A DNA stretch of 51,346 nucleotides from Marseilla massiliensis (lineage in GTDB: Bacteria > Bacteroidota > Bacteroidia > Bacteroidales > Bacteroidaceae): NCBI RefSeq assembly GCF_016899855.1, contig NZ_JACJJG010000014.1, positions 1 through 51,346 on the forward strand, given 5' to 3'. Shown piece after piece: positions 16,980 through 25,810 of the stretch; position 1 is the first letter of the stretch; each line of letters starts with the position of its first letter. Made by a program: the position numbers and the translations under genes. The notes beneath the pieces are model-generated. The model worked only from the letters and a program-made list of their open reading frames with translations. It had not been told where the DNA came from and ran no database searches.

Positions 16980-18795
16980 TCATTTTACATTCCATACAAT
17001 CAAACTCCAGCCTGAACCTTCTCCCGTCAGGCAACCTGAGAAATAAAGGAGCGCGCCATTCCGGTTTTTGCCCGCCATACTTCACGCACCGCCCAAGCGA
17101 GAACCTTATGCAATGCCGGCATTGCATAAGCAACGCACCTTTAGGCATGCTTATCTCGTAAGCTTCAGGCAATCCGCCTTTTCCTTCACGGACATAAAAA
17201 TTCCGGGCAAGACGATTGGAGATATTGTAATTGTAATACTTATCATTACACAAAAGACGAACGGAGCGTACATCTTCGCACGAACGTTCCGTTTCCTGAC
17301 GCTTGCGGACAAGCGGCACATCGTGCAACTTGTCAACCACCCTCCTTCGCATACCCGCAAGAACACTTGAAGGGATAAAATAATTGAAACCTACCGGCAA
17401 CAACTTTACGTCACGACACTCATATGGAGTATTGCCGAGCTTCGTAAGTTGCCTTACAATGTTATCACGTTGCGGAGTCTTAGCCTCCTGCTTATCCAAG
17501 ACAACATCATCATGCACCGCCATCACGCCTTCAACGCTTACCTCAAGGCGGAAACCGTCATCCGTAGCCTCCAGACACATCGCCAACGGTATCTTGCGCT
17601 CGGCACTCTTACGCGCAAGAAGTTTCTCAAAAGCATGGTCGTTATTTCGGTATATCTCCATGCCGCGGCACAAGCCTCTCGGCATTTTCAATGGATAAAT
17701 CTTATTTCCGTCCGCCCGATTGACCCTGAAGCCTTCAAGTTCACGTTTACCATTGACAAAACATAGTCCGTCTCCATTGGCGAATGACGCGGTTCCCGCT
17801 ATACTAAACGAATTATTGTGCACTTCCTTGACTTTGCCAACATACTCGCCAATAGACTTGGGCGTATCGAAGGATATAATGGAAGATTCACGTCCTTTCA
17901 GGAAATAATCGGTAAAACCACGATTAAAAGTCTTGTCAAGACTTGGAGTAAAAGTATAGCTACATTTACCGAACGAAGCCCTGCAATATTTATCGGGATG
18001 GCGTTTTACTATCCCGTCAAGCCTACGGCTATAAGCGGCCGTCACATTCTTGACATAAGTGATATCTTTCAAACGCCCCTCAATCTTAAACGACGTCACG
18101 CCTGCATCCGCCATCTGTTCAATGGAATCAATGCGGCACATATCCTTCAAGGACAGTAAATGCTTACCTGCTACAATCCTTTGTCCGGCTGAATCTTCCA
18201 GGTCAAACCTCAAGCGGCAGAACTGGGCGCACTCTCCGCGGTTGGCACTACGCCCAAAACAATATTGCGAGGCATAGCACTGTCCTGAATAACTTACACA
18301 CAGGGCGCCATGGACGAATGCCTCTATCTCTACACCGGGCACATCACGGTGTATTCCGGCAATATCGGTAAGCGACAGCTCACGGGCAAGCACCACGCGC
18401 TTAAAGCCATGTGCCGCAAGCCAAGCCACTTTTTCTTTCGTACGGTTGTCGGTCTGGGTGCTCGCGTGGAGGTCTATTGGCGGCAGGTTCATCTCCAGAA
18501 TGCCCATATCCTGAACAAGTATGGCGTCAACGCCCACATCATACAACCTCCATATCAACTCCTCGGTGCCTTTCAGCTCGTCATCGTAAATTATAGTGTT
18601 TACGGTCACGTACACCTTTGCCCCAAACGTATGCGCGTATTTACACAACTCGGCGATGTCGCCTACCGGATTGCCCGCCGCCTGGCGCGCCCCGAAACGC
18701 TCGGCACCGATATACACAGCATCGGCTCCATGGTCGATAGCCGCCATGCCGCACTCAAGGTTCCTGGCAGGAGAGAGAAGCTCTAAATAATTCAT
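16960..18795 (-). CDS. Peptidase U32 family protein (RlhA/TrhP-like)
   Basis: A 611-residue U32-family protein. The N-terminal barrel has the family signature (ELLSPARNLECGMAAIDHGA, GADAVYIGAERFGAR, KVYVTVNTI), and the family pattern with conserved cysteines appears as FVHGALCVSYSGQCYASQY...GECAQFCR. Although called peptidases, characterised E. coli relatives hydroxylate RNA (RlhA at 23S rRNA C2501; TrhP at tRNA U34); which substrate applies here cannot be told. A long C-terminal domain with cysteines near the end (CRHCIRFSLGRCVKYG, FDCMECKMN) may bind metal. The first codons lie inside an ATGAATT-type word repeat. Confidence 0.88.
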   Translation of the reverse strand: MNYLELLSPARNLECGMAAIDHGADAVYIGAERFGARQAAGNPVGDIAELCKYAHTFGAKVYVTVNTIIYDDELKGTEELIWRLYDVGVDAILVQDMGILEMNLPPIDLHASTQTDNRTKEKVAWLAAHGFKRVVLARELSLTDIAGIHRDVPGVEIEAFVHGALCVSYSGQCYASQYCFGRSANRGECAQFCRLRFDLEDSAGQRIVAGKHLLSLKDMCRIDSIEQMADAGVTSFKIEGRLKDITYVKNVTAAYSRRLDGIVKRHPDKYCRASFGKCSYTFTPSLDKTFNRGFTDYFLKGRESSIISFDTPKSIGEYVGKVKEVHNNSFSIAGTASFANGDGLCFVNGKRELEGFRVNRADGNKIYPLKMPRGLCRGMEIYRNNDHAFEKLLARKSAERKIPLAMCLEATDDGFRLEVSVEGVMAVHDDVVLDKQEAKTPQRDNIVRQLTKLGNTPYECRDVKLLPVGFNYFIPSSVLAGMRRRVVDKLHDVPLVRKRQETERSCEDVRSVRLLCNDKYYNYNISNRLARNFYVREGKGGLPEAYEISMPKGALLMQCRHCIRFSLGRCVKYGGQKPEWRAPLFLRLPDGRRFRLEFDCMECKMNVYADD

Positions 18796-18818
18796 AATTC
18801 ATGATTCATGATTGGCGG
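18790..18818. repeat. ATTCATAATTCATGA word repeat over the U32 gene start
   Basis: Tandem 7-mers (ATTCATA, ATTCATG) lie over and just upstream of the U32 start codon, so that on the minus strand the word ATGAATT supplies the ATG. The same word covers the folD start at 38686-38710. Confidence 0.55.
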
Positions 18819-18849
18819 GATGTATCTGTAATTGTAATTTGTAATTGGG

Positions 18850-18957
18850 CTATTAGCCTTATTCGGCTTATTCGGTTTATTTGGCTTATTAGCCCTATTC
18901 GGCTTATTTGGCTTATTTGGCTTATTAGCCCTATTTGGCTTATTAGCCTCATTGGCC
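18850..18957. repeat. Nine-base tandem array (TTATTYGGC type), copy 1
   Basis: About twelve tandem 9-nt units such as TTATTCGGC, TTATTTGGC, TTATTAGCC and CTATTCGGC lie between the U32 gene start and the metA stop. The 9-nt period keeps reading frames open, so the 63-codon antisense frame across it is a by-product. Confidence 0.8.
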
Positions 18958-18974
18958 CAATATCCATCATGCCT

Positions 18975-19892
18975 TTACTCAATCTTGTCGATGTCATACG
19001 GTGTTTCCTGGTAAACGTAGTAGTTTATCCAGTTATTGAAGAAGAGGTTGGCGTGCGCGCGCCATGTCACTACGGGCGGATTGTCGGGATTGTCGTCCTT
19101 GTAGTAGTTTACTGGCATGTCTACGTCGTCGCGCTTGCCCATGTCGCGCTTGTATTCATTGCCGAGCGTGTCGGGAGAATACTCCAGATGGCCGGTGATG
19201 AAGAACTCGCGCCCGCCGCGCGCCATCACTATGCCCGCGCCGCTCTCGGGCGACTCGGCCACGAGCGTCAACGCCTTATTAGCCACAATGTCTGAACGCC
19301 TCACCTCGGTATGTCGGCTGTGGGGCATAAAGAAATAGTCGTCGAACCCGCGGAATATCGGCAACAAGGGGTCGGTAACGTATTGGCGGAACACGCCGAA
19401 CATCTTTTTCGGCAACGTGTGTTTCTGTATTCCGTAATGATAGTACAGCCCGGCCTGCGCCGCCCAGCATATATACAACGTACTGGTGACGTGGCTCTTG
19501 GCCCAGTCGAAAATGGTGGCCATCTCGTCCCAGTAGTTAACTTCCTCAAAGGGCATTAGCTCCACGGGCGCCCCGGTTATTATCATGCCGTCGAACTTCC
19601 GCGTCTTCAATTCGTCGAAATCCTTGTAGAACATCATCATATGCTCTATCGGCGTGTTCTTCGGCGTATGGCTTTTCAGCTTCATGAAGGTTACGTCCAT
19701 CTGTAGCGGCGTGTTCGAGAGCAGGCGTATCAGGTCTGTCTCGGTTGTTATCTTCAACGGCATGAGGTTAAGTATCACTATGCTAAGGGGACGGATGTCC
19801 TGAGAGTGCGCCCTCGAGGTATCCATCACAAAGATGTTCTCGCGCTTCAGGGCGTCAATGGCCGGCAACTTGTCAGGTATTCTTAACGGCAT
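18975..19892 (-). CDS. metA: Homoserine O-acyltransferase, MetA type
   Basis: Acylates homoserine in the first committed step of methionine synthesis. The N-terminus MPLRIPDKLPAIDALKREN is family-typical. The catalytic cysteine is C142 (YICWAAQAGLYYHYGI) and the His-x-Glu pair lies in TGHLEYSPDTL near residue 235. MetA-type enzymes may use succinyl- or acetyl-CoA, and sequence by eye cannot settle which. The length of 305 residues is normal. It has its own promoter at 19921-19928 with a leader of about 22 nt, too short for a SAM riboswitch. Confidence 0.95.
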   Translation of the reverse strand: MPLRIPDKLPAIDALKRENIFVMDTSRAHSQDIRPLSIVILNLMPLKITTETDLIRLLSNTPLQMDVTFMKLKSHTPKNTPIEHMMMFYKDFDELKTRKFDGMIITGAPVELMPFEEVNYWDEMATIFDWAKSHVTSTLYICWAAQAGLYYHYGIQKHTLPKKMFGVFRQYVTDPLLPIFRGFDDYFFMPHSRHTEVRRSDIVANKALTLVAESPESGAGIVMARGGREFFITGHLEYSPDTLGNEYKRDMGKRDDVDMPVNYYKDDNPDNPPVVTWRAHANLFFNNWINYYVYQETPYDIDKIE

Positions 19893-19920
19893 TATTTGTT
19901 CCTTTCTTTATTATCCTGGG

Positions 19921-19928
19921 CAAAAGTA
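19921..19928 (-). promoter_or_regulatory. Bacteroidota -7 promoter element (metA)
   Basis: The minus strand reads TACTTTTG, 28 nt before the metA start. Confidence 0.68.
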
Positions 19929-19935
19929 CAAATAA

Positions 19936-20098
19936 ATTAAGAGTTAAGAGTTAAGAATTAAGAAAATTTGCCCTATTTGGATTATTCGGCTCATCTGGCT
20001 TATTTGCCTTATCCGGCCTATTAGGCCCATTAGCCTTAAAAGAGAGCGAGCAGGCAAGGCTTGTCTCCTTGTCTGCTCGTCACCCGTTTACTTGTATC
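19936..20098. repeat. Word-repeat tract: heptamers, nine-base array copy 2, CTTGTCT words
   Basis: Three word repeats follow one another between the M13 peptidase stop and the metA promoter: a TTAAGAG/TTAAGAA heptamer run (19936-19964), seven 9-nt units of the TTATTCGGC type (19973-20035), and CTTGTCT/CTTGTCTGCT words (20058-20090). The last set resembles the repeat inside the ABC-F gene at about 22630-22755. Confidence 0.65.
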
Positions 20099-20109
20099 TT
20101 AAAAAATAC

Positions 20110-22149
20110 TTACCAGAGCTTCAGGCGTTCGTTCTCGGGCAAGTACATCTTGTCGCCTGACTTCACGTTGAATGCCTCATACCAAGCGTTGATGTGCGGC
20201 AGGGCACCGTTCACGCGCCATTCGCCAAGCGAGTGGGGATCCATCTTGGTGAGCTGGCGAATCTCCTCCTCGGTGATGTTGGCCGCCCATACGCCGGCGT
20301 ACGCCAGGAAGAAGCGCTGGTCGGGCGTCAGTCCGTCGATGGTCTTCAGCGGAGCGTCCTTGGTGGCGTTCTTGTATGCGTTGAAGGCAACCTCGAGTCC
20401 TCCGTGGTCGGCCAGGTTCTCGCCAAGCGTCAGCTTGCCGTTGGCGTTGAGGTCGGGCAGCACCTTGATGGCAGAGAAGAAGTCGGCATACTTCTCGGCA
20501 CGGGCGTTGAAGTTCTCGGCGTCAGAAGCCGTCCACCAGTCGGTCATGTTACCGTTTTTGTCATAATGGCGTCCCTGGTCGTCGAATCCGTGCGTCATCT
20601 CATGGCCTATCACCACGCCGATAGCACCGTAGTTGAATGCGTCGTCGGCCGTAGGGTCGAAGAAAGGCACCTGCAGGATACCTGCCGGGAAGCAAATCTC
20701 GTTGGTCGTCGGGTTATAGTAGGCGTTGACGGTCTGGGGTGTCATGAACCACTCCTCCTTGTCAACCGGCTTACCGGCACGATAGTCGATGTCCCACTTG
20801 TTCCAGAACTCGCGGCACTTCTGTACGTTCTCGTAGTAAGAGAGTTTCGGGTCGATTACCAGTCCCGACATATCCTTCCACTGGTTGGGATATCCTATCT
20901 TTACATAGAACGCGTTGAGCTTGTCAAGCGCGGCCTGCTTTGTGGCGTCGCTCATCCAGTCTTGCGCCTTGATGCGCTCGGCGAGCGAAACCTGGAGATT
21001 CTTCACGAGCTTCTCCATACGCTCCTTTGACGAGGCTGGGAAATAACGCTCTACGTACATCTTGCCGAGAGCTTCGCCCATCTGGCCTTCCACCTGGCTC
21101 GTGGCGCGCTTCCAGCGCGGATGGTCCTCCTTGCGTCCCGACATGGTGCGACCGAAGAAGTCGAAGTTGGCAGCCTGCACGTCGTCGCTAAGATAGCTCG
21201 CGGCCGAGAGTATCACGTCCCACTCCATATAGGCGCGCAGCTCGTCGGCGGTCATCTTAGCCAACACATCGTCGGCACCCTTGACGAAGCTGGGCTGGCC
21301 TACTACCATCTCCTTGAAATACTCGGTCTTCACGCCCTCGGCGTTGAGCATTTTGGTAAGGTTGACATGAGGATACGATTTCTCGAACTCCTCGAGAGTC
21401 ATCTTGTTATAATTGGCCTCAACGTCACGCAGCTCGGTTCTCGACTTGGATACCTTGGCAAGCGCCGTTTCCACCTTGAGGATGTTCTCCATCTTCTTCT
21501 GCGCGTCGGCCTCCGTGAAGCCGAAGAGCTGGAACATGCGCACAACGTGCTTCTTGTAGGCGTCGCGGATGGCGGTAGTAGCCGAGTCGGTATCAAGATA
21601 ATACTCCTTCTGTCCGAGTACGAGTCCGCCCTGGTAGATGTTGAGGATGTTCATCTTGGCGTTCTTCTCGTCGGCACCGAAACCAATGCCCATGGGCACT
21701 CCGTAGCCGAATGCGGCGTACTTGAGCTGAAGCGCATGAAGGGCGTCTACGGTCTTGGCTCCTTCAAGTTCGTTGATAAGCGGCATTACCGGTTTCACGC
21801 CGTCCTGGTTGCGGCGCACCGAGTCCATCGCCAGCTTATAGAAGTCGCTCAGTTTCTGCTCGGTAGAGCCTTGCGGATAGGTGTTCTTCAGCAGGTCGGT
21901 AAGGATTGAGTTAATACGCTCGTTGTTGTCCTTGGCCAGCTTGTCAAAGCTACCGTAACGCGAATAAGCGGCGGGAAGCGGATTCTTCTTCATCCATCCT
22001 CCGCACGCGTACTGGAAGAAGTCGTCGGCCGGACGAACGCTATTGTCAAGGTTCGTCAGGTCTATGCCCGACTTCAGTTGTGCCTGGGCGCCGGCCACCA
22101 TAGGTGCGGCGGCAAACAGCACAACGGGAATAATGTGTTTCATTTTCAT
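20110..22149 (-). CDS. pepO: M13-family metallopeptidase (PepO/neprilysin-like)
   Basis: A 679-residue zinc endopeptidase with an N-terminal signal (VVLFAAAPMVAGAQAQ), so it acts in the periplasm. The zinc motif is H516-E-M-T-H520 (VIGHEMTHGFDDQG), the third ligand is E577 in GENLADHGG, and the C-terminal family motif around VNGALPHINAWYEAFNVKSGD is present, ending in LW as in neprilysin. The catalytic residues all appear intact. The start may be the ATG two codons in. It stands alone between repeat-rich gaps; no promoter match was found by eye. Confidence 0.94.
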   Translation of the reverse strand: MKMKHIIPVVLFAAAPMVAGAQAQLKSGIDLTNLDNSVRPADDFFQYACGGWMKKNPLPAAYSRYGSFDKLAKDNNERINSILTDLLKNTYPQGSTEQKLSDFYKLAMDSVRRNQDGVKPVMPLINELEGAKTVDALHALQLKYAAFGYGVPMGIGFGADEKNAKMNILNIYQGGLVLGQKEYYLDTDSATTAIRDAYKKHVVRMFQLFGFTEADAQKKMENILKVETALAKVSKSRTELRDVEANYNKMTLEEFEKSYPHVNLTKMLNAEGVKTEYFKEMVVGQPSFVKGADDVLAKMTADELRAYMEWDVILSAASYLSDDVQAANFDFFGRTMSGRKEDHPRWKRATSQVEGQMGEALGKMYVERYFPASSKERMEKLVKNLQVSLAERIKAQDWMSDATKQAALDKLNAFYVKIGYPNQWKDMSGLVIDPKLSYYENVQKCREFWNKWDIDYRAGKPVDKEEWFMTPQTVNAYYNPTTNEICFPAGILQVPFFDPTADDAFNYGAIGVVIGHEMTHGFDDQGRHYDKNGNMTDWWTASDAENFNARAEKYADFFSAIKVLPDLNANGKLTLGENLADHGGLEVAFNAYKNATKDAPLKTIDGLTPDQRFFLAYAGVWAANITEEEIRQLTKMDPHSLGEWRVNGALPHINAWYEAFNVKSGDKMYLPENERLKLW

Positions 22150-22183
22150 AAGCGTTTTATTTTTAAGTAAAACATTTCTTTTT

Positions 22184-22360
22184 AGGAGTTATGGAGTTAT
22201 GGAGTTATGGAGTTAAGGAGTTAAGGAGTTAAGACAAATGCCTTGCCAACTGTAATTGTAATTTGTAATTGGCCAAATAAGGCAAATAGGCCGAATAAGC
22301 AATTGAACTCTTAATTCTTAATTCTTCATTCTTAATTCTTCATTCTTCATTCTTCATTCT
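22184..22360. repeat. Word-repeat tract reaching the ABC-F C-terminus
   Basis: Six 8-nt units (GGAGTTAT x3, then GGAGTTAA x3) run from 22184 to about 22232. Three 9-nt units of the GGCCGAATA type lie near 22270-22302, then 7-nt words (TTAATTC, TTCATTC) run to about 22360. The 7-mer part encodes the last residues of the ABC-F protein (RMKNEE), so the repeat has taken over its stop codon. Confidence 0.7.
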
Positions 22361-24340
22361 TTCCTCCTCCTCTGCCAGCCGCTCCCATCGTTCCACCTCC
22401 TCGTCCAAGGCACGCTTGGTGTCGGTATATTCGGTGACGAGAGTCATGTCGCTTGCGTTCTCGGGTTGCGAGAGCAGGGCGTCGAGCTCCTTGAGGCGTC
22501 CCTCCATGCAGGCAATCCTGGCCTCGCTGTCCTCCACGGCCTTGCGCGCCTTGCGCAAGAGTTTCTGCTGCTCCTTACGCGCGGCGTAGTCTTCTTTAGT
22601 CGACGAGGGACGAGCAGACGAGTCGACAAGGAGATTTGACTTGTTGACTTGTTGACTAAGCATATCTCCTTGTCTGCTTGTCTGCTTGTTGACTTGTTGA
22701 CTTACAAGCTTGTTGACTTGTTGACTTACAAACTTGTCCGCTTGTTGACTTAAAAAATCGTATATTCCCCCGATATGCTCCCTCACGCGGCCGCCGCCGA
22801 ACTCGTAGACCTTGGTGACGAGGCCGTCGAGGAACTCGCGGTCGTGGCTCACGATGATGGCCGTGCCGTCAAAGGCGCGGATGGCCTCCTTGAGCACGTC
22901 CTTCGACGCCATGTCCAAGTGGTTGGTAGGCTCGTCGAGGATGAGCAGGTTGACCGGCTCGAGCAACAGGCGTATCATGGCAAGGCGGCTGCGCTCGCCG
23001 CCGCTGAGCACGCGGACGTACTTCTCCGAGGCCTCGCCGCCGAACATGAACGCGCCCAGTATGTCGTTAATCCTCAGGCGCACCTCGCCACGCGCCACGT
23101 CGTCTATCGTCCGGCGCACGGTGATGTTGCCGTCGAGCAGCTGAGCCTGGTTCTGGGCGAAGTAGCCTATCTCCACGTTGTGCCCTATCTTGAGCGTGCC
23201 CGTGAAGGGGATCTCGCCCATGATGCACTTTACCAGGGTTGACTTGCCCTCGCCGTTGCGGCCAACGAAGGCCACCTTCTCGCCGCGCTTTATCGAGAGG
23301 TTGACGCCCGAGAACACCACGTGGCCGCCATAGGCCTTGCCCACCCCGTCGCACACTACGGGCCAGTCGCCGCTACGCTGGCACGGCGGAAACTTCAGGC
23401 GCATGGCCGAGCGGTCCACCTCGTCTATCTCTATGGGCACGATCTTCTCCAGCTGCTTTATGCGGCTCTGCACCTGCACGGCCTTCGTCGGCTTGTAGCG
23501 GAAACGCTCAATGAAGTCCTTTATGTCGGCAATCTCCTTCTGCTGGTTCTCGTAAGCCCTGAGCTGCTGCTCGCGGCGCTCGGCGCGCAGGCGCACGTAC
23601 TCGTCGTACTTCACGCGGTAGTCCACTACGCGGCCGCAGCTTATCTCTATCGTGCGGTTGGTCACGTTGTTGATGAACGCCCTGTCGTGGCTCACCAGCA
23701 CCACCGCCTTGGCTCCCTGCGCCAGGAACTGCTCCAGCCAGCCTATGCTCTCAATGTCGAGATGGTTGGTAGGCTCGTCGAGCAACAGCACGTCGGGGCG
23801 CTCGAGCAATATCTTGGCCAGCTCGATGCGCATGCGCCATCCGCCGCTGAACTCGCTCGTGGGTCTGTCCAGATCCTCGCGCCCGAAGCCCAGCCCCATC
23901 AGCGTGCGCTCTATGTCGGCCTCGTAGCCGTCGGCGCCCATCATCATGTAGCGGTCGTGCTCGCGGGTGAAGCGCTCCACCAGAGCCATGTACTCCGCCG
24001 ACTCGTAGTCGGTTCTTTCCGCCAGCTCGGCCTCCATGCGGTCGAGGCGCTCCTTCAGGGCAGTGTTGCCGGCAAAGGCCTTGCGCGCCTCCTCGCGCAC
24101 GGTGGTGTCGTCGGTGAGCACCATCACCTGCGGCAGGTAGCCTATCGTGGTGCCCTGAGCGGCGCTCACCGTGCCCTCCGTAGGCTGCTGCCGGCCGCAA
24201 AGTATCTTAAGCAGGGTAGACTTGCCCGCGCCGTTCTTGCCCACGAGAGCTATGCGGTCGCGGTCGCCGATGACGAACGTCGCGTCGCTGAACAGCGGCT
24301 TGGCGCCGAACTCTACCCGTAAATGTTCTACCGAAATCAT
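22340..24340 (-). CDS. ABC-F family ATP-binding protein with repeat-expanded linker
   Basis: A 666-residue soluble protein with two ABC domains and no membrane part; ABC-F proteins act on the ribosome (EttA, Uup, antibiotic-protection types). Walker A motifs are GKNGAGKST and GRNGEGKST, signatures are FSGGWRMR and LSGGERSR, and Walker B motifs VLLLDEPTNHLD and LLILDEPTNHLD. The interdomain linker at about 240-310 is charged. The C-terminal helical pair (about 575-660) is Uup/YheS-like. Between domain 2 and that arm, residues about 529-572 consist of repeated SQQVNK words encoded by a DNA tandem repeat. The last codons also lie in a word repeat. The exact paralogue is not assigned. Confidence 0.93.
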   Translation of the reverse strand: MISVEHLRVEFGAKPLFSDATFVIGDRDRIALVGKNGAGKSTLLKILCGRQQPTEGTVSAAQGTTIGYLPQVMVLTDDTTVREEARKAFAGNTALKERLDRMEAELAERTDYESAEYMALVERFTREHDRYMMMGADGYEADIERTLMGLGFGREDLDRPTSEFSGGWRMRIELAKILLERPDVLLLDEPTNHLDIESIGWLEQFLAQGAKAVVLVSHDRAFINNVTNRTIEISCGRVVDYRVKYDEYVRLRAERREQQLRAYENQQKEIADIKDFIERFRYKPTKAVQVQSRIKQLEKIVPIEIDEVDRSAMRLKFPPCQRSGDWPVVCDGVGKAYGGHVVFSGVNLSIKRGEKVAFVGRNGEGKSTLVKCIMGEIPFTGTLKIGHNVEIGYFAQNQAQLLDGNITVRRTIDDVARGEVRLRINDILGAFMFGGEASEKYVRVLSGGERSRLAMIRLLLEPVNLLILDEPTNHLDMASKDVLKEAIRAFDGTAIIVSHDREFLDGLVTKVYEFGGGRVREHIGGIYDFLSQQADKFVSQQVNKLVSQQVNKQTSRQGDMLSQQVNKSNLLVDSSARPSSTKEDYAARKEQQKLLRKARKAVEDSEARIACMEGRLKELDALLSQPENASDMTLVTEYTDTKRALDEEVERWERLAEEEERMKNEE
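22630..22755. repeat. In-frame CTTGTTGA-type repeat inside the ABC-F gene
   Basis: Words such as CTTGTTGACTTGTTGACTTA recur between 22630 and 22755 within the coding sequence, giving residues of the pattern VSQQVNK. They resemble the CTTGTCT words in the metA/M13 gap at 20058-20090. The reading frame is kept. Confidence 0.75.
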
Positions 24341-24525
24341 ATTTTCTCTTTTAGAGAGTTAAAGTCAAAATGCCCACCACGATAGTACGTTATCCCGAGC
24401 CAACCTCTACATTGCAATCAGGCATGATCCGAATTAGGCAAACAGGTCGAACCGGCCAAGACAAACAAGGCAAGCAAGTCAATCCTTCACTACCCCACTT
24501 TTCACTATTAACTTAAATCATCCTG

Positions 24526-24533
24526 CAAAGTTA
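24526..24533 (-). promoter_or_regulatory. Bacteroidota -7 promoter element (ABC-F gene)
   Basis: The minus strand reads TAACTTTG, about 185 nt before the ABC-F start. A long leader is common for ABC-F resistance genes, but no leader peptide was identified here. Confidence 0.55.
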
Positions 24534-24703
24534 CACTTTTTCCAAATTCCATCAAAAATATTGTATAAAATAAATGACAATATGCCCATATAATGCTTTT
24601 AAAGCATTGACGATACTGCCTTTCTTTATAAAATGTGAACACGAAAAAGATGAACGGAATACAATATGGAATGAAACAAAAAGACAGCCTGTAGCTGGAC
24701 TGT

Positions 24704-24791
24704 TTGTAAAAGACCGTCTTTCGCTGCTTAAAAGGTGGCTTTTTAGACGACAAAAGACGGCCTTTTACAACACGAAAGGCCGCCTTTTACA
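24704..24791. repeat. 22-nt palindromic-unit array, copy 4
   Basis: Four units begin at 24704, 24726, 24748 and 24770, with cores AAAGACCGTCTTT, AAAGGTGGCTTTT, AAAGACGGCCTTT and AAAGGCCGCCTTT. Units 1 and 4 are perfect palindromes although they differ at three core positions. The array lies 45 nt past the stop of the DJ-1-like gene. Confidence 0.85.
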
Positions 24792-24835
24792 AACACGCCG
24801 ACAATAAGCCGGACTACATTAGGCAAAATCCGCAT

Positions 24836-25465
24836 TTATACTTGTTGCCGCATCCTGCGCATACACTCTACCAATCCGAGTTTATTAAACATATAGAAGC
24901 GCTCTATTTGCTCAGGAGTGTCATTCTCCAGAAGTATCAACAACTCTTTTGCAAACTCAAGGTATCCCGTACCGTTGGCCGTTACGACGCACCCGTCTGA
25001 AACGGCTTGGGCGTCTACATAGCCCGCTTCGTTAGTATAACCAGCTCCGCCCCATGCACGCAACTGCTCCAATCCGTTGCCCGTATGCCTTATGCCGTTA
25101 AGGAAGCCGTGGCTTGCCATGAAGGCCGCGGCATTGCATATAGCGCCGACTATTATGCCCTTTGACATTGCACGGCGCACAATCGGCGCTACGCTATCGG
25201 ACAGATTCCTGTCAAGCCAGCCGAAACCGCCTATCAACACCAATGCGGCATAATCATCAGGCATGGTGTCGAACGAGTAATCGGGCAATGTGCTGAAGCC
25301 GCTACAAGAGCGGACAGCGGCCAACGTAGGCGCCACCACCTTATTTATATATTTGGGATGTTCCTTCACGTTACGTTCATCACACGCAATGGCGGAAGCA
25401 AGGAACACCGCCTCATGGTCGGCATACCGGTCAAGCAATAAGTAAATTACTTCGTTTTTCATCAT
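24836..25465 (-). CDS. DJ-1/PfpI-family protein (class I glutamine amidotransferase-like)
   Basis: A 209-residue alpha/beta protein. The nucleophile elbow VGAICNAAAF carries C110, preceded by YAALVLIGGFGW. Families of this fold include glyoxalases, chaperones and stress proteins, and the exact activity cannot be read. The start is 25465 or the next ATG at 25462. It is the last gene of a tight three-gene unit (zinc-ribbon/PNPOx, DUF3795, DJ-1-like) whose members suggest a redox or stress role. Confidence 0.85.
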   Translation of the reverse strand: MMKNEVIYLLLDRYADHEAVFLASAIACDERNVKEHPKYINKVVAPTLAAVRSCSGFSTLPDYSFDTMPDDYAALVLIGGFGWLDRNLSDSVAPIVRRAMSKGIIVGAICNAAAFMASHGFLNGIRHTGNGLEQLRAWGGAGYTNEAGYVDAQAVSDGCVVTANGTGYLEFAKELLILLENDTPEQIERFYMFNKLGLVECMRRMRQQV

Positions 25466-25810
25466 TTATATTCTTTTTATGGTTTGACATTTACGTTTTG
25501 ACATTTCTTCGGCAAAGGCCTGCCCACCATGTTCCTTGATATATCGAATACAAGCGGAACGGTCAGAGTTAAACAGAAACGCAAACACTTTACCTATCCA
25601 ATTGGAATATACCTTGCATTCCTTTACGTCATACGGGCACTCCGCACAAGTGCCGAACTCGTTTTTACGGCAGCATGAACGGATTTTACACCACGTTGCT
25701 TTTTCGTTACGCCTGCAACCTGGACATTTCCCTGCAAGAAACTTACGGCAGGCTCCACAATAAAGGCCGCAAGCTGCAATGTTAGTTATATCAGGGATTA
25801 TCGCTTTCAT
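25466..25810 (-). CDS. Cysteine-rich DUF3795-type protein
   Basis: A 114-residue protein with about eleven cysteines, mainly in the first 65 residues (CGLYCGACRKFLAGKCPGCR, WCKIRSCCRKNEFGTCAECP). This pattern fits DUF3795, a family with a predicted metal-binding site and no settled function. Its start overlaps the stop of the PNPOx-like gene by 4 nt (ATGA), and its stop abuts the DJ-1-like start, so the three are translationally coupled. Confidence 0.82.
   Translation of the reverse strand: MKAIIPDITNIAACGLYCGACRKFLAGKCPGCRRNEKATWCKIRSCCRKNEFGTCAECPYDVKECKVYSNWIGKVFAFLFNSDRSACIRYIKEHGGQAFAEEMSKRKCQTIKRI

Larger units (their letters stand above)
24341..24835. other. Intergenic region upstream of the ABC-F gene
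   Basis: A 495-base gap. It contains the ABC-F promoter element (24526-24533, giving a leader of about 180 nt with no hairpin I could recognise), word-like CAAG/GGCAA repeats near 24421-24480, and a 22-nt array at 24704-24791 close to the stop of the DJ-1-like gene. I see no gene in it. Confidence 0.5.

Noticed and set aside
18806..18997. Antisense open frame rich in ISQIGLIS
   Set aside because: It is the translation of the nine-base tandem array; the 9-nt period keeps every frame open.
23321..24322. 333-codon frame opposite the ABC-F gene, and other long frames opposite proS, the M13 gene and mtaB
   Set aside because: They mirror high-scoring conserved genes, have His/Ala/Arg/Leu-rich composition typical of shadows, and lack promoters.
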